Shown here one piece after another: positions 6,139 to 12,994 of a stretch of 12,994 nucleotides of DNA; position 1 is the stretch's first letter, and the number at the start of each line of letters is the position of its first letter. The notes under the pieces were generated by a model. It worked only from the letters and a program-made list of their open reading frames with translations, did no database searches and was not told where the DNA came from. Position numbers and translations under genes: made by a program. Source of the stretch: Syntrophomonadaceae bacterium (GTDB lineage: Bacteria > Bacillota > Dethiobacteria > PWVN01); NCBI GenBank assembly GCA_003561835.1, contig PWVN01000002.1:1-12994 (forward strand). Direction: 5' to 3'.

Positions 6139-7626
6139 ATGCAGGAGTTCTACTACCAAAGCACCCGGGGCGGTGGGAAAAGGGCCGCGGCGGCGGAGGC
6201 CATCATCTCCGGCATCGCCGGGGACGGCGGCCTCTATGTGCCGTCACGCATACCAAAACTGGATATTACCCTTGAAGACCTGCTGCCCCTCGACTACCGG
6301 GGCAGGGCGTACCACGTCATGAAGCCCTTCCTCCCGGATTATACGGAGGCGGAACTTACGGCCTGCATCCAGGGGGCCTACGGGGAAAAGTTCTCTGTCC
6401 CCGGCATCGCACCCCTGACCAAGAGGGCCGGAACCCTCTTCCTGGAGCTCTTCCACGGCCCCACCCTGGCCTTCAAGGACATGGCCCTGACCCTTCTGCC
6501 CTATCTCCTGTCCACGGCCCTCCGCAAGGAAGGGGTGGACAGGGAGGTGGTCATCCTGACAGCCACCTCAGGGGATACGGGCAAGGCAGCCCTGGAGGGG
6601 TTCGCCGGCATCCCGGGGACCCGGGTCATCGTTTTTTACCCGGAACAGGGCGTCAGCGCCATGCAAAAACGCCAGATGGTCACCCAGGAGGGGGACAACA
6701 CCCATGTCATCGGCATCGAGGGGAATTTCGACGATGCCCAGGGAGGTGTGAAGGAGATCTTTGCCGATGCGGGCCTGGCCTCCCGGATGGACCGGCGCGG
6801 ATACCGTTTTTCCTCGGCAAATTCCATCAATGTGGGCCGGCTGATTCCCCAGGTGGCCTACTACTTCCATGCGTACCTGCAGGCTTGCGCCGCGGGGGAT
6901 ATCTCCCTGGGGGACCCGGTGGTCTTTGTCGTGCCCACGGGGAACTTCGGCAACATCCTGGCCGGTTTCTACGCCAAGATGATGGGGCTGCCCGTCGGGA
7001 CTCTCTTGTGTGCCGCCAATGAAAACAGGGTTCTGGCAGATTTCTTCGCCACCGGGGTCTACGACCGGCGCCGGGAGCTGCTTACCACCATGTCGCCATC
7101 CATGGACATCCTGGTTTCCAGCAACCTGGAGCGGCTCCTCTACCAGGCTTCGGGCCGGGACGGGGAAGCGGTGACCCGCCTGATGGATGAGCTCAGCCGG
7201 GAGGGCCGGTACCGGATCCCGCCCCTGACAGCCGCCAACCTTAAGGATTTCGCTGCGGGGCATGCTTCGGATGAGGAGGCGGGGGCGGCCATCCTGCGGG
7301 TTTTCCGGGAAGCGGGCTACGTTATGGACCCCCATACGGCAGTGGCTTATTCTGTCTGGCAGAAGTACAGGAAGGAGTGGCGGGAGGATACCCCGGCCAT
7401 TATCCTGTCCACTGCCAGTCCCTACAAATTCGCCCGGGATGTCATGACCTCCCTGGGACTGCCGACGGGGGAGGAGGACTTTACTCTGCTGAAAAACTTA
7501 AGCACCTGCAGCGGCACCCCGGTTCCAGAAGCCCTGAAGGCCCTGGAGAAGCTGCCGGTCCGCCACCGGGCCCGCTGCACCAGGGGAGAAATGCGGGAAG
7601 CGGTGGAAAGGATTTTATGGGGGTAA
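6139..7626 (+). CDS. thrC: Threonine synthase
   Basis: Threonine synthase converts O-phosphohomoserine to threonine with pyridoxal phosphate. The 495-residue protein is of the longer type. It begins MQEFYYQSTRG, with the family's early GDGGLYVP (29-34 region), then FHGPTLAFKD carrying the PLP-binding lysine K113, and TATSGDTGKAALEGF for cofactor phosphate binding. NSINVGRLIPQ and VPTGNFGN follow, all typical of the family. AGGAGG at 6125-6130 overlaps the stop codon of the preceding ApgM-like gene and sits 8 bases before the ATG, so the two genes are very likely co-transcribed and translated together. No frameshift or missing motif is seen. Confidence 0.96.
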   Translation: MQEFYYQSTRGGGKRAAAAEAIISGIAGDGGLYVPSRIPKLDITLEDLLPLDYRGRAYHVMKPFLPDYTEAELTACIQGAYGEKFSVPGIAPLTKRAGTLFLELFHGPTLAFKDMALTLLPYLLSTALRKEGVDREVVILTATSGDTGKAALEGFAGIPGTRVIVFYPEQGVSAMQKRQMVTQEGDNTHVIGIEGNFDDAQGGVKEIFADAGLASRMDRRGYRFSSANSINVGRLIPQVAYYFHAYLQACAAGDISLGDPVVFVVPTGNFGNILAGFYAKMMGLPVGTLLCAANENRVLADFFATGVYDRRRELLTTMSPSMDILVSSNLERLLYQASGRDGEAVTRLMDELSREGRYRIPPLTAANLKDFAAGHASDEEAGAAILRVFREAGYVMDPHTAVAYSVWQKYRKEWREDTPAIILSTASPYKFARDVMTSLGLPTGEEDFTLLKNLSTCSGTPVPEALKALEKLPVRHRARCTRGEMREAVERILWG

Positions 7627-7662
7627 AGGGCGGTCCCTATACCCCCGGATGGGGGGCAAGAC

Positions 7663-8646
7663 ATGGTTGAAGGTAAGCAGGACCTGGTTACCCTGGAAGA
7701 TGTGCTGGCAGCCCGGAAGCGGCTGCAGCCCTATATTTACCGGACACCCCTGGAGGTGTCCCCCTTTTTCAGCCGGGGGGAACGCCGCGTCTCCCTCAAG
7801 CTGGAATGCCACCAGACGGTGAAGAGTTTCAAGATAAGGGGGGCCATCAACAAGGTGGCCTCCTTAAACCCCGCAGAGAAGGCCCGGGGCATCCTCACCG
7901 TATCCTCCGGCAACCACGGGGCGGGGGTCAGCCTGGCTGCCCGCCTCCTGGGCGGCATCCCCGCCAGGGTTTTCGTGCCCGTCCGAACGCCCCTCTCCAA
8001 GGTGGACAGGATCCGCCGCCATGGGGCAGAGGCCGTCATCACGGGGGAGGACTACAACGAGACCCAGCGGGCCGCCGACGAATTTCTGGCCCGGGAAGAC
8101 CTCACCTACATCGACCCCTGCTCCGATGTGGAGGTCATCGCCGGCCAGGGAACCATAGCCCTGGAGATCCTGGAGGAGAATCCGGCCCTGGATACGGTGG
8201 TGGTCCCGGTGGGGGGCGGCGGCCTCATCACCGGCATCGGGGTGGTTTTGAAGAGGATGAAGCCCTCCGTCAGGGTCATCGGGGTCCAGACCAGGGCCTG
8301 CCCGGCGATGATCGCCTCCCTGACCGAAGGGAAATGGTACCGGGAGTACCCCATCCGGCCCAGCATCTGCGACGCCGTCATGGGGGGTGTGGGAGAGATT
8401 CCCTATCGTATGGCCCGGGAGTGCATAGATGAACTGATCCCGGTGGAGGAAGAGGAAGTCCGCGAAGGGGTGCGGCTGCTCCTGACCGAGGAGAAGCTGG
8501 TGGCGGAGCCTTCAGGGGCCCTGGGTATCGCTGCCCTCCTGGGCCGCTCCCCCGTCTTTACGGGGAAAAACATCGTCGTCATCATCAGCGGGGGGAACCT
8601 GGAAGGCGGGCTCCTGGGGGAGATCGTGGGCCGGCCGGGGCCTTGA
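7663..8646 (+). CDS. PLP-dependent threonine (or serine) dehydratase without regulatory domain
   Basis: This 327-residue fold-type II PLP enzyme most likely deaminates threonine to 2-oxobutyrate and ammonia. SFKIRGA holds the PLP lysine K57, SSGNHG (81-86) replaces the more usual S/AGNHAQG, and the phosphate loop is GGGGLI (184-189). The conserved EPSGA comes near the end, and the protein closes soon after IVVIISGGN, so it lacks the ACT-like domain through which biosynthetic IlvA is inhibited by isoleucine. It could be a catabolic TdcB-type enzyme, an isoleucine-pathway enzyme without feedback control, or a serine dehydratase/racemase relative. It starts 36 bases after thrC and is probably in the same operon. 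The ribosome site is only a G-run (7651-7656), weaker than those of its neighbours. The fold is certain, the substrate less so. Confidence 0.88.
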   Translation: MVEGKQDLVTLEDVLAARKRLQPYIYRTPLEVSPFFSRGERRVSLKLECHQTVKSFKIRGAINKVASLNPAEKARGILTVSSGNHGAGVSLAARLLGGIPARVFVPVRTPLSKVDRIRRHGAEAVITGEDYNETQRAADEFLAREDLTYIDPCSDVEVIAGQGTIALEILEENPALDTVVVPVGGGGLITGIGVVLKRMKPSVRVIGVQTRACPAMIASLTEGKWYREYPIRPSICDAVMGGVGEIPYRMARECIDELIPVEEEEVREGVRLLLTEEKLVAEPSGALGIAALLGRSPVFTGKNIVVIISGGNLEGGLLGEIVGRPGP

Positions 8647-8764
8647 GGCCGGTAGGGACAGCGGCCGGACGATGGGGGCATCTTTGCAAAAATGAGGGGG
8701 CATGAGAGTCTGAGAGCTCTGAGAGTTTTAAGAGGTCCCCAGCAAAAACACTTTTTTCCACCCC

Positions 8765-8793
8765 TTTATTAATCGGATAAAATAGTGTATAAT
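8765..8793 (+). promoter_or_regulatory. Likely promoter of tRNA-Ser (and perhaps the SRP RNA)
   Basis: A perfect TATAAT (8788-8793) ends 14 bases before the mature tRNA, with a poor -35 candidate TTTATT (8765-8770) 17 bases upstream. The position suits a stable RNA promoter. The 118 bases between the dehydratase stop and this site contain no gene that I can see and no clear terminator, only purine-rich sequence and a short A-run/T-run near 8744-8757. Confidence 0.55.
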
Positions 8794-8807
8794 ACTTATT
8801 GCCCTGC

Positions 8808-8903
8808 GGAGAGATGGCTGAGTTGGACGAAGGCGCTCGCCTGGAAAGCGAGTAGACGGGGAAAAACCTCGTCTCGAGGGTTCGAATCCCTCTCTCTCCG
8901 CCA
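8808..8903 (+). tRNA. tRNA-Ser (anticodon GGA)
   Basis: The acceptor stem GGAGAGA (8808-8814) pairs with TCTCTCC (8893-8899), followed by the discriminator G and an encoded CCA (8901-8903). The anticodon stem CTCGC/GCGAG closes the loop CTGGAAA with anticodon GGA at 8843-8845, which reads UCC and UCU serine codons. A long variable arm, typical of class II serine tRNAs, follows at about 8851-8874. The T arm GAGGG-TTCGAAT-CCCTC precedes the acceptor strand. The gene lies 17 bases before the SRP RNA. Confidence 0.97.
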
Positions 8904-8920
8904 TTTATTTTGTCAGCGAG

Positions 8921-9195
8921 ATTGGCCGTGCTAGACGGGGAGGTAGCGGTGCCCTGAACCTGCAACCCGCTATAGCAGGGTTTAAATCCTCGCCCCCGGC
9001 TTCAGCCTGTCAGGGCCGGCCCCGGTAAGGAGTGTTGACGGTTGGGTCCCGGGCGGCGCAAATCTGTGAACCCCGTCAGGTCCGGAAGGAAGCAGCGGTA
9101 AACAGGTCTCTGCGGGTGCCCCGGGAGAGCCTGATTCGAGCCACCTGCCAGGGTATCGCCTGGTGGGCTAAGTCAAAGGCAGGTGCACGGCCAGT
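8921..9195 (+). ncRNA. ffs: Signal recognition particle RNA, large Gram-positive type with Alu domain
   Basis: This is the RNA core of the signal recognition particle, which with Ffh targets nascent membrane and secreted proteins. The 5' part GCTAGACGGGGAGGTAGCGG and the ACCTGCAACCCGCTATAGCA segment are the conserved Alu-domain sequences known from Bacillus scRNA. The S domain has the invariant helix 8 block TCCGGAAGGAAGCAG (9081-9095) with its GGAA tetraloop (9084-9087). The ends pair: GGCCGTGC (8924-8931) with GCACGGCC (9185-9192), plus three flanking pairs. That sets the boundaries to within a few bases and gives about 275 nt, near the Bacillus size and much longer than E. coli 4.5S RNA. 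A terminator follows at 9206. Confidence 0.96.
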
Positions 9196-9205
9196 ATTTA
9201 TCGGA

Positions 9206-9247
9206 GCAAAAAGGAGAGGGTTTCTCGCAAACCCCCTCCTTTTTTGC
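9206..9247. terminator. Bidirectional terminator shared by the SRP RNA and the por operon
   Basis: A long inverted repeat starts with GCAAAAAGGAG (9206-9216) and ends with CTCCTTTTTTGC (9236-9247), with a CTCGC loop. It has one A-C mismatch and one extra T, and T-rich arms appear on both strands. It begins 11 bases after the end of the SRP RNA and lies 108 bases beyond the stop of porB on the minus strand, so it can end both convergent transcripts. A second, imperfect hairpin (about 9289-9312) lies nearer to porB but lacks a T-run. Confidence 0.88.
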
Positions 9248-9354
9248 ATCCTTTGTCCTTTAGCGCAACGGCTGTCCGGTTATCTGAAGCCGCTTAAAGC
9301 CAGCGGCCTTTAGCCTTCACGGGGACTGCGCAGCCGTGGGCCCCGGGCGAGTTC

Positions 9355-10287
9355 CTAGGCCTCGCCGCAGCGCTTCAGCAGAGTTTCCCACTCCCGGTCC
9401 ACGAAGTCCTGGATCACCTGGATTTGACCCTCGTTTTCCGGGGTGAAAAGGTGGCGGAAGCGGCCCTGGGTCTTGAGGAACTCCTCCACGGGCTTCTTCT
9501 GCCGGGGCTTGGCCGTCAGTTTCCACCCGCCTTCCTCCACCTCGTAGAGGGGCCAGATGCAGGTCTCGAAGGCCAGCTTGGCCAGCTCCACCGTCCTCTC
9601 CATGGGGTAGCGCCAACCCCGGTGGCAGGGGGCCATGATGTTGATAAAGGAGGGCCCCTGGACGGCAAAGGCCTTTTGGGCCTTCTGGGCCACGTCCCGC
9701 CAGTTGTGGATGGAGGCCTGGGCGGCATAGGGGATATTGTGGGCCGCCACGATGGCCGTCAGGTCCTTGCGGTTTTGCGCCTTGCCGATGCTTTCACTCC
9801 CGAAGGGGCTGGTGGTGCTCCAGGCCCCGTAGGGGGTGGCGCCGGAGCGCTGAATCCCCGTGTTCATATAGGCCTCGTTGTTGTAGCAGACATACAGCAT
9901 GCGGTGGCCCCGCTCCAGGGCCCCCGAGAGGGCCTGGAAGCCGATGTCGTAAGTGCCGCCGTCGCCGCCGAAGGCCACGAAGTGATAATCGTCCTCAATC
10001 TTGCCCCGCTTTTTCAGGGCGTTGTAGGCCGTTTCCACACCGCAGATGGTGGCGGCGGCGTTTTCAAAGGCACTGTGGATATAGGAGGCCCTCCAGGAAG
10101 TGTAGGGATAGATGGTGGTGGATACTTCCATGCAGCCTGTGGGGTTGCAGACCACCAGGTTGGTGTCCTGGGGTGCGGCCAGGAGAATCTGCCGTACGGC
10201 CGTGGGAGCGCCGCAGCCGGCGCACATCCGGTGGCCGCCCGTCAACCACTCCTTGTTTTTTGTCAGATCTTTCAGCTTCACTGCCAT
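9355..10287 (-). CDS. porB: Pyruvate:ferredoxin oxidoreductase, beta subunit (TPP and Fe4S4)
   Basis: This 310-residue subunit carries the thiamine diphosphate site and one Fe4S4 cluster of the oxygen-sensitive enzyme that interconverts pyruvate plus CoA and acetyl-CoA plus CO2 with ferredoxin. C22 and C25 (MCAGCGAPTA), with C52 (NPTGCMEV) and C221 (APCHRGW), are the likely cluster ligands. The TPP motif runs from GGDGGTYDIG (107-116) to NNEAYMNTG (136-144). The ATG abuts the porA stop as TAAATG, so translation is coupled. A weak ribosome site (GGAGGTGGAA-like) lies inside the end of porA. Length and motifs match four-subunit PorB proteins. The close relatives for 2-oxoisovalerate or 2-oxobutyrate cannot be ruled out from sequence alone. 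Confidence 0.92.
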   Translation of the reverse strand: MAVKLKDLTKNKEWLTGGHRMCAGCGAPTAVRQILLAAPQDTNLVVCNPTGCMEVSTTIYPYTSWRASYIHSAFENAAATICGVETAYNALKKRGKIEDDYHFVAFGGDGGTYDIGFQALSGALERGHRMLYVCYNNEAYMNTGIQRSGATPYGAWSTTSPFGSESIGKAQNRKDLTAIVAAHNIPYAAQASIHNWRDVAQKAQKAFAVQGPSFINIMAPCHRGWRYPMERTVELAKLAFETCIWPLYEVEEGGWKLTAKPRQKKPVEEFLKTQGRFRHLFTPENEGQIQVIQDFVDREWETLLKRCGEA

Positions 10288-11487
10288 TTATTCCACCTCC
10301 CCTTCCCGCAGGCCCAGGTAGTTGACTTTTTCCTTGACCACCCCGGTCCTGGCCGCATCATCCAGTTCCGAGAAGGCCTTTTCGATGAGGCCAAAACTCA
10401 AATCCCGGCCTCCCAGGCCGTAGATGTAGTTGCTCATGAGGGGCTTCACCGCCGATTCGTAGAAGGCGGAGCGGATCTCCACGAAGACCGGGCCCCCCAT
10501 GGCGCCGGCGAAGGTGTCGGAACGGTCAAAGATACCCACCGCCTTTACCCGGGAGAGGGCCTGCACCAGCTCCGCGGCAGGGAAGGGGCGGTACATCCGG
10601 AGCTTGATCATACCCACCTTCATATCGGCACAGCGGGCGTTGTCCACCGCCTCCCGGATGGTGCCGGCGGCGGATCCCAAGGCCACCACGGCAAACTCCG
10701 CGTCTTCCATCTGGTATTCCTCGAAGAAGCCGTAGGGGCGGCCGGAAATTTTGCCGTATTCCTCACCGACCATCTTGATGACGGCCGGGGCGTTCAGCAT
10801 GCCCTGCTGCTGGGCCCTCTTGAATTCGAAGTAGTGGCCGTAGAGGCCGTCAAAGGCCCCCCAGGTCACGGGGTTTTTGGCATCCAGCAGGGGGTTTTCG
10901 GGGACATACTCCCCCACAAATTTCTTGGCCTTCTCATCCTCCAAAAAATCCATCCGGTCGACGGAATGGCTGATGATAAAGCCGTCCAGCAGGACCATGA
11001 CGGGCAGCTTCACCTCAGGGTGCTCGGCAATCCGCACGGCCTGCAGGGTATTGTCATAGGCCTCCTGGCCGTTTTCGGAAAAAAGCTGTATCCAGCCGCT
11101 GTCCCTGGCACCCATGCTGTCGCTGTGGTCGCAGTGGATGTTGATGGGGGCCGACAGGGAGCGGTTCACATTGGCCAGGACGATGGGCAGACGGAGCCCG
11201 GAGGCGATATAGAGCATCTCCCACATGAGGGCCAGCCCCTGGGAAGAGGTGGCTGTCATGACCCGGCCGCCGGCGGCGGCAGCCCCGATGCCGGCGCTCA
11301 TGGCGCTGTGCTCGCTTTCTACGTTGATCAGCAGGGACTCCACTTTGCCGTCGGCCACCATCTCGGAAAAGGTTTCCACGATGGCCGTCTGGGGCGTGAT
11401 GGGGTATGCGGGGACCACGTCGGGGTTGATTTGACGCATGGCCTCGGCCACCGCGTCAGTGCCTACAACTGCTACGGTTCTTTGCAA
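10288..11487 (-). CDS. porA: Pyruvate:ferredoxin oxidoreductase, alpha subunit
   Basis: The 399-residue alpha subunit provides the pyrimidine-binding domain for TPP and, in its later half, the transketolase C-terminal-like domain. AYPITPQT (27-34), VESEHSAMSAGIGAA (56-70) and TSSQGLALMWE (80-90) are hallmark sequences of the family. DRSDTFAGAMGGP lies in the later domain. The start is TTG at 11485-11487, supported by AGGAGG ending 8 bases upstream and by a protein beginning MQRTVAVVGTDAVAEA; the next ATG would lose the first strand of the fold. It is separated from porD by 23 bases and is directly followed by porB with no gap. The alternative substrate class is the same as for porB. Confidence 0.93.
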   Translation of the reverse strand: MQRTVAVVGTDAVAEAMRQINPDVVPAYPITPQTAIVETFSEMVADGKVESLLINVESEHSAMSAGIGAAAAGGRVMTATSSQGLALMWEMLYIASGLRLPIVLANVNRSLSAPINIHCDHSDSMGARDSGWIQLFSENGQEAYDNTLQAVRIAEHPEVKLPVMVLLDGFIISHSVDRMDFLEDEKAKKFVGEYVPENPLLDAKNPVTWGAFDGLYGHYFEFKRAQQQGMLNAPAVIKMVGEEYGKISGRPYGFFEEYQMEDAEFAVVALGSAAGTIREAVDNARCADMKVGMIKLRMYRPFPAAELVQALSRVKAVGIFDRSDTFAGAMGGPVFVEIRSAFYESAVKPLMSNYIYGLGGRDLSFGLIEKAFSELDDAARTGVVKEKVNYLGLREGEVE

Positions 11488-11510
11488 TCCGTATTCCTCC
11501 TTTCCTCTTT

Positions 11511-11843
11511 CTAAGCCGAAGCAGCTTCATCCTGCTGTTTGGCTTTTATTTCATCCACCATGGCGATGGCGTCTTTTGGGCATTCATGGGCACAGATGCC
11601 GCAGCCCTTGCAGTGCTTTAGGTTGAATCCCTTCATGTCCTCCTCTTCCACCACGATGGCGGTATCGGGGCAGTAGATGAAACAGAAGAAGCAGTTGATG
11701 CACTTTTCCTTGTCCAGGACGGGACGCTGGGACCGCCAGCCGCCCGTCTTGTAGTCATCGGCGGTACCGGCCTGGGGAATGACCGCCCCCCGGGGGTGCT
11801 TCTGCCAGCCCCACTTCTTCATATCGGAATAATCCCACGTCAT
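11511..11843 (-). CDS. porD: Pyruvate:ferredoxin oxidoreductase, delta subunit (2[4Fe-4S] ferredoxin)
   Basis: The 110-residue ferredoxin-like subunit passes electrons from the TPP site to external ferredoxin. Two classical clusters are visible: C48, C51, C54, C58 (CINCFFCFIYCPD) and C78, C81, C84, C88 (CKGCGICAHECPK), with crossed ligation expected between the two motifs. The N-terminal extension of about 45 residues, containing GAVIPQAGTA and GGWRSQRPV, is what PorD proteins carry before the ferredoxin domain. The start ATG overlaps the porG stop as ATGA, indicating translational coupling. The tail is short and charged. No missing cysteines were found. Confidence 0.94.
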   Translation of the reverse strand: MTWDYSDMKKWGWQKHPRGAVIPQAGTADDYKTGGWRSQRPVLDKEKCINCFFCFIYCPDTAIVVEEEDMKGFNLKHCKGCGICAHECPKDAIAMVDEIKAKQQDEAASA

Positions 11844-12415
11844 TCGCTCTTCACCTCCTCGAAAGCCCTCTTAAGCGCTTTCAGGTTCCCCTCCACCACT
11901 TTTTCGGAGAACTTCTTGGCAAAGGACTTTCGCAGAAAATCGGAAGCCTCATCCAGGGTCAACAGCCCCGTCACCTTCAGCAGGGCCCCCAGGATGGGGA
12001 CGTTGGGCATAAAACGGCCCAGGGACTCGATGGATATGGTGGTCGCATCGATGGTATAGATTTTCCTCCCGGGAATGTTAAAAGCTTCACGAATTTTGGC
12101 AGGCGCTTTTTCGCTGTTGATGATGATGACTCCGTCCCGCGCCAGGCCGACGGTGATATCCACGACTTCCAGCAGGGTGGGGTCTACCACCACCACGATT
12201 TCCGGTTCCGTTACCCCGCAGTAAGTTGAAATCGGTTTTTCGCTCAGCCTGTTGAAGCACTGGATGGGTGCCCCCATCCGTTCCGGGCCGTACTCCGGAA
12301 AGGCCTGAAAAAACATGTCCTTGGTCAGGGACATTTCTGCCAAAGTCTTGGCCGCGGTAACAGCTCCCTGCCCGCCCCGGGCGTGCCAGCGGATTTCTGT
12401 CACGTTCGCTTCCAA
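11840..12415 (-). CDS. porG: Pyruvate:ferredoxin oxidoreductase, gamma subunit
   Basis: The 191-residue gamma subunit belongs to the family shared by 2-oxoacid and indolepyruvate oxidoreductases and is linked to CoA binding. RWHARGGQGAVTAAK (9-23) with its RGGQG loop, the EYGPERMGAPIQCFNR segment and a central VVVVDPTLLE are typical. The start is TTG at 12413-12415, supported by AGGAGGTG at 12423-12430 with 7 bases spacing. It is the first gene of a porG-porD-porA-porB operon, the order known from archaea and many anaerobic bacteria. Its 3' end overlaps porD by four bases. The upstream region has a Fur/PerR-type inverted repeat near a likely -10 box, suggesting iron- or peroxide-responsive control. 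Confidence 0.93.
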   Translation of the reverse strand: MEANVTEIRWHARGGQGAVTAAKTLAEMSLTKDMFFQAFPEYGPERMGAPIQCFNRLSEKPISTYCGVTEPEIVVVVDPTLLEVVDITVGLARDGVIIINSEKAPAKIREAFNIPGRKIYTIDATTISIESLGRFMPNVPILGALLKVTGLLTLDEASDFLRKSFAKKFSEKVVEGNLKALKRAFEEVKSE

Positions 12416-12506
12416 AGGCCTCCACCTCCTGTCTTTCTTCTTTTTATTTTAAGTCTTCTACACGGGCGGGGGAAATCCTCTTTTGCCCGGGCAGAAACAT
12501 AAAAAA

Positions 12507-12521
12507 CTAGAATGATTCTAA
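12507..12521. promoter_or_regulatory. Fur/PerR-family-like operator in the por promoter region
   Basis: CTAGAATGATTCTAA is a 7-1-7 inverted repeat (only the outermost pair does not match) with the AATNATT core common to Fur, PerR and Zur boxes. On the minus strand it lies just downstream of a likely -10 (TATAAA 12524-12529, or TATTAT 12527-12532), where a repressor would block porG transcription. No good -35 could be found, and porG begins 92 bases further on. The regulator identity is inference. Confidence 0.5.
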
Positions 12522-12552
12522 AATTTATAATAGCTCGCCGGAAGAGAAGTTT

Positions 12553-12575
12553 CCCCTGAGCCAATTGGTTAGGGG
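12553..12575. other. Imperfect inverted repeat between the por and dnaX genes
   Basis: CCCCTGA (12553-12559) can pair with TTAGGGG (12569-12575), including one G-T wobble, around a nine-base centre holding the palindrome CCAATTGG. It is placed between the divergent porG and dnaX genes with no T-run, so it is not a terminator. It could be a protein-binding site or chance. Confidence 0.3.
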
Positions 12576-12654
12576 AGCAGGAAAAAGGAAAAGCTTCCTA
12601 GAAGATATATATGCTTGCACGGATAACGTTTTTTATGGAAGAAGGGAGAATATC

Positions 12655-12994
12655 TTGGCCTACCTGTCCCTGTACCGCGCCTTCAGGCCGAAAAAATTTG
12701 CCGATCTGATCGGCCAGGACCACATCACCCGCACCCTGGTCAACGCCCTGACCCGGGAAAAACTCTCCCACGCCTACCTCTTCTGCGGCCCCCGGGGGAC
12801 GGGGAAGACCAGCACGGCCAAAATCCTGGCCCGGGCCGTCAACTGCGAGGACCTCAGCCGGGGCGAGCCCTGCGGCCGGTGCCCCGCCTGCCTGGAGATT
12901 ATGGAAGGCCGGGGAGTGGATGTGCTGGAAATCGACGCCGCGCCCAACCGGGGCATCGACGAGATCCGGGACCTGCGGGACAAGGTTCGCTACG
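12655..12994 (+). CDS. dnaX: DNA polymerase III gamma/tau subunit, N-terminal part (3' end outside window)
   Basis: The first 113 codons of the clamp-loader ATPase are present. The protein begins MAYLSLYRAFRPKKFADLIG, the standard DnaX opening, then has GQDHITRTL, the Walker A loop GPRGTGKT (45-52) and the zinc module C64, C73, C76, C79. The DAAPNRGIDEIRDL segment after it is also characteristic. TTG at 12655 is the start: AGGGAG (12643-12648) lies 6 bases upstream and the family sequence begins right there; an ATG at 12635 is out of frame. The reading frame is open to the window edge. It diverges from the por operon. In many Firmicutes dnaX lies close to the SRP RNA gene; here the por operon sits between them. 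Confidence 0.96.
   Translation, partial: MAYLSLYRAFRPKKFADLIGQDHITRTLVNALTREKLSHAYLFCGPRGTGKTSTAKILARAVNCEDLSRGEPCGRCPACLEIMEGRGVDVLEIDAAPNRGIDEIRDLRDKVRY

Noticed and set aside
8704..8726. Short direct repeat CTGAGAG twice, separated by two bases, before tRNA-Ser
   Set aside because: Too short and purine-rich to support an att site, array or regulatory element.
8803..8903. tRNA-Ser as an integration site for a mobile element
   Set aside because: No integrase, no repeat of the tRNA 3' end and no phage-like genes are visible in the window; the SRP RNA follows directly.
9424..11514. A 696-codon open frame on the plus strand
   Set aside because: It lies antisense to porB and porA, whose motifs are certain. 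Its product is a low-complexity Gly/His/Val-rich sequence typical of an antisense frame in GC-rich codons, and it has no domain I recognise.
12484..12493. Palindrome TGCCCGGGCA upstream of porG
   Set aside because: A short GC palindrome in a GC-rich genome, with no T-run or known operator match; chance is likely.

Overview
The window looks like chromosomal DNA from an anaerobic, fairly GC-rich member of the Firmicutes/Clostridia (the Moorella, Desulfotomaculum or Pelotomaculum type of lineage is a guess from style, not a match). The reasons are strong AGGAGG ribosome binding sites, frequent GTG and TTG starts, a long SRP RNA with an Alu domain as in Bacillus and Clostridium, a four-subunit 2-oxoacid:ferredoxin oxidoreductase, and a gene that only makes sense if TGA is read as selenocysteine.

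Layout from left to right. The end of a homoserine dehydrogenase gene (2-328, +) faces a small minus-strand gene (470-808), and both run into one bidirectional terminator (401-436). The small gene appears to be a glutaredoxin-like selenoprotein. An in-frame TGA at 773-775 sits where the first cysteine of a CxxC active site belongs, with a bacterial SECIS-like hairpin just downstream of it, and the protein ends in a zinc ribbon. Diverging from it is typA/bipA (963-2789) with a good sigma-A promoter. Next come a cold-shock protein gene (2995-3195) with a long leader and its own terminator, and a CshA-type DEAD-box RNA helicase (3300-4742). Together these three look like a stress/cold RNA-handling group.

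A second block (4909-8646, +) holds three closely packed genes: an ApgM-family phosphomutase-like protein, threonine synthase, and a PLP-dependent threonine/serine dehydratase. With homoserine dehydrogenase close upstream, the ApgM-like protein is a good candidate for the non-canonical homoserine kinase (ThrB2 type). The chain would then be homoserine to phosphohomoserine to threonine to 2-oxobutyrate. A tRNA-Ser(GGA) gene and the SRP RNA gene follow, closed by a second bidirectional terminator.

The right-hand part (9355-12415, -) is a compact porG-porD-porA-porB operon, most likely pyruvate:ferredoxin oxidoreductase. Its upstream region carries a 7-1-7 inverted repeat of the Fur/PerR family type next to a likely -10 box. 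Divergent from it, dnaX (DNA polymerase III gamma/tau) begins at 12655 and runs off the window. No mobile elements, CRISPR arrays or phage genes were seen, and no gene-free stretch exceeds 300 bases. The most notable item is the selenoprotein, whose true start and active site are hidden by the internal TGA.
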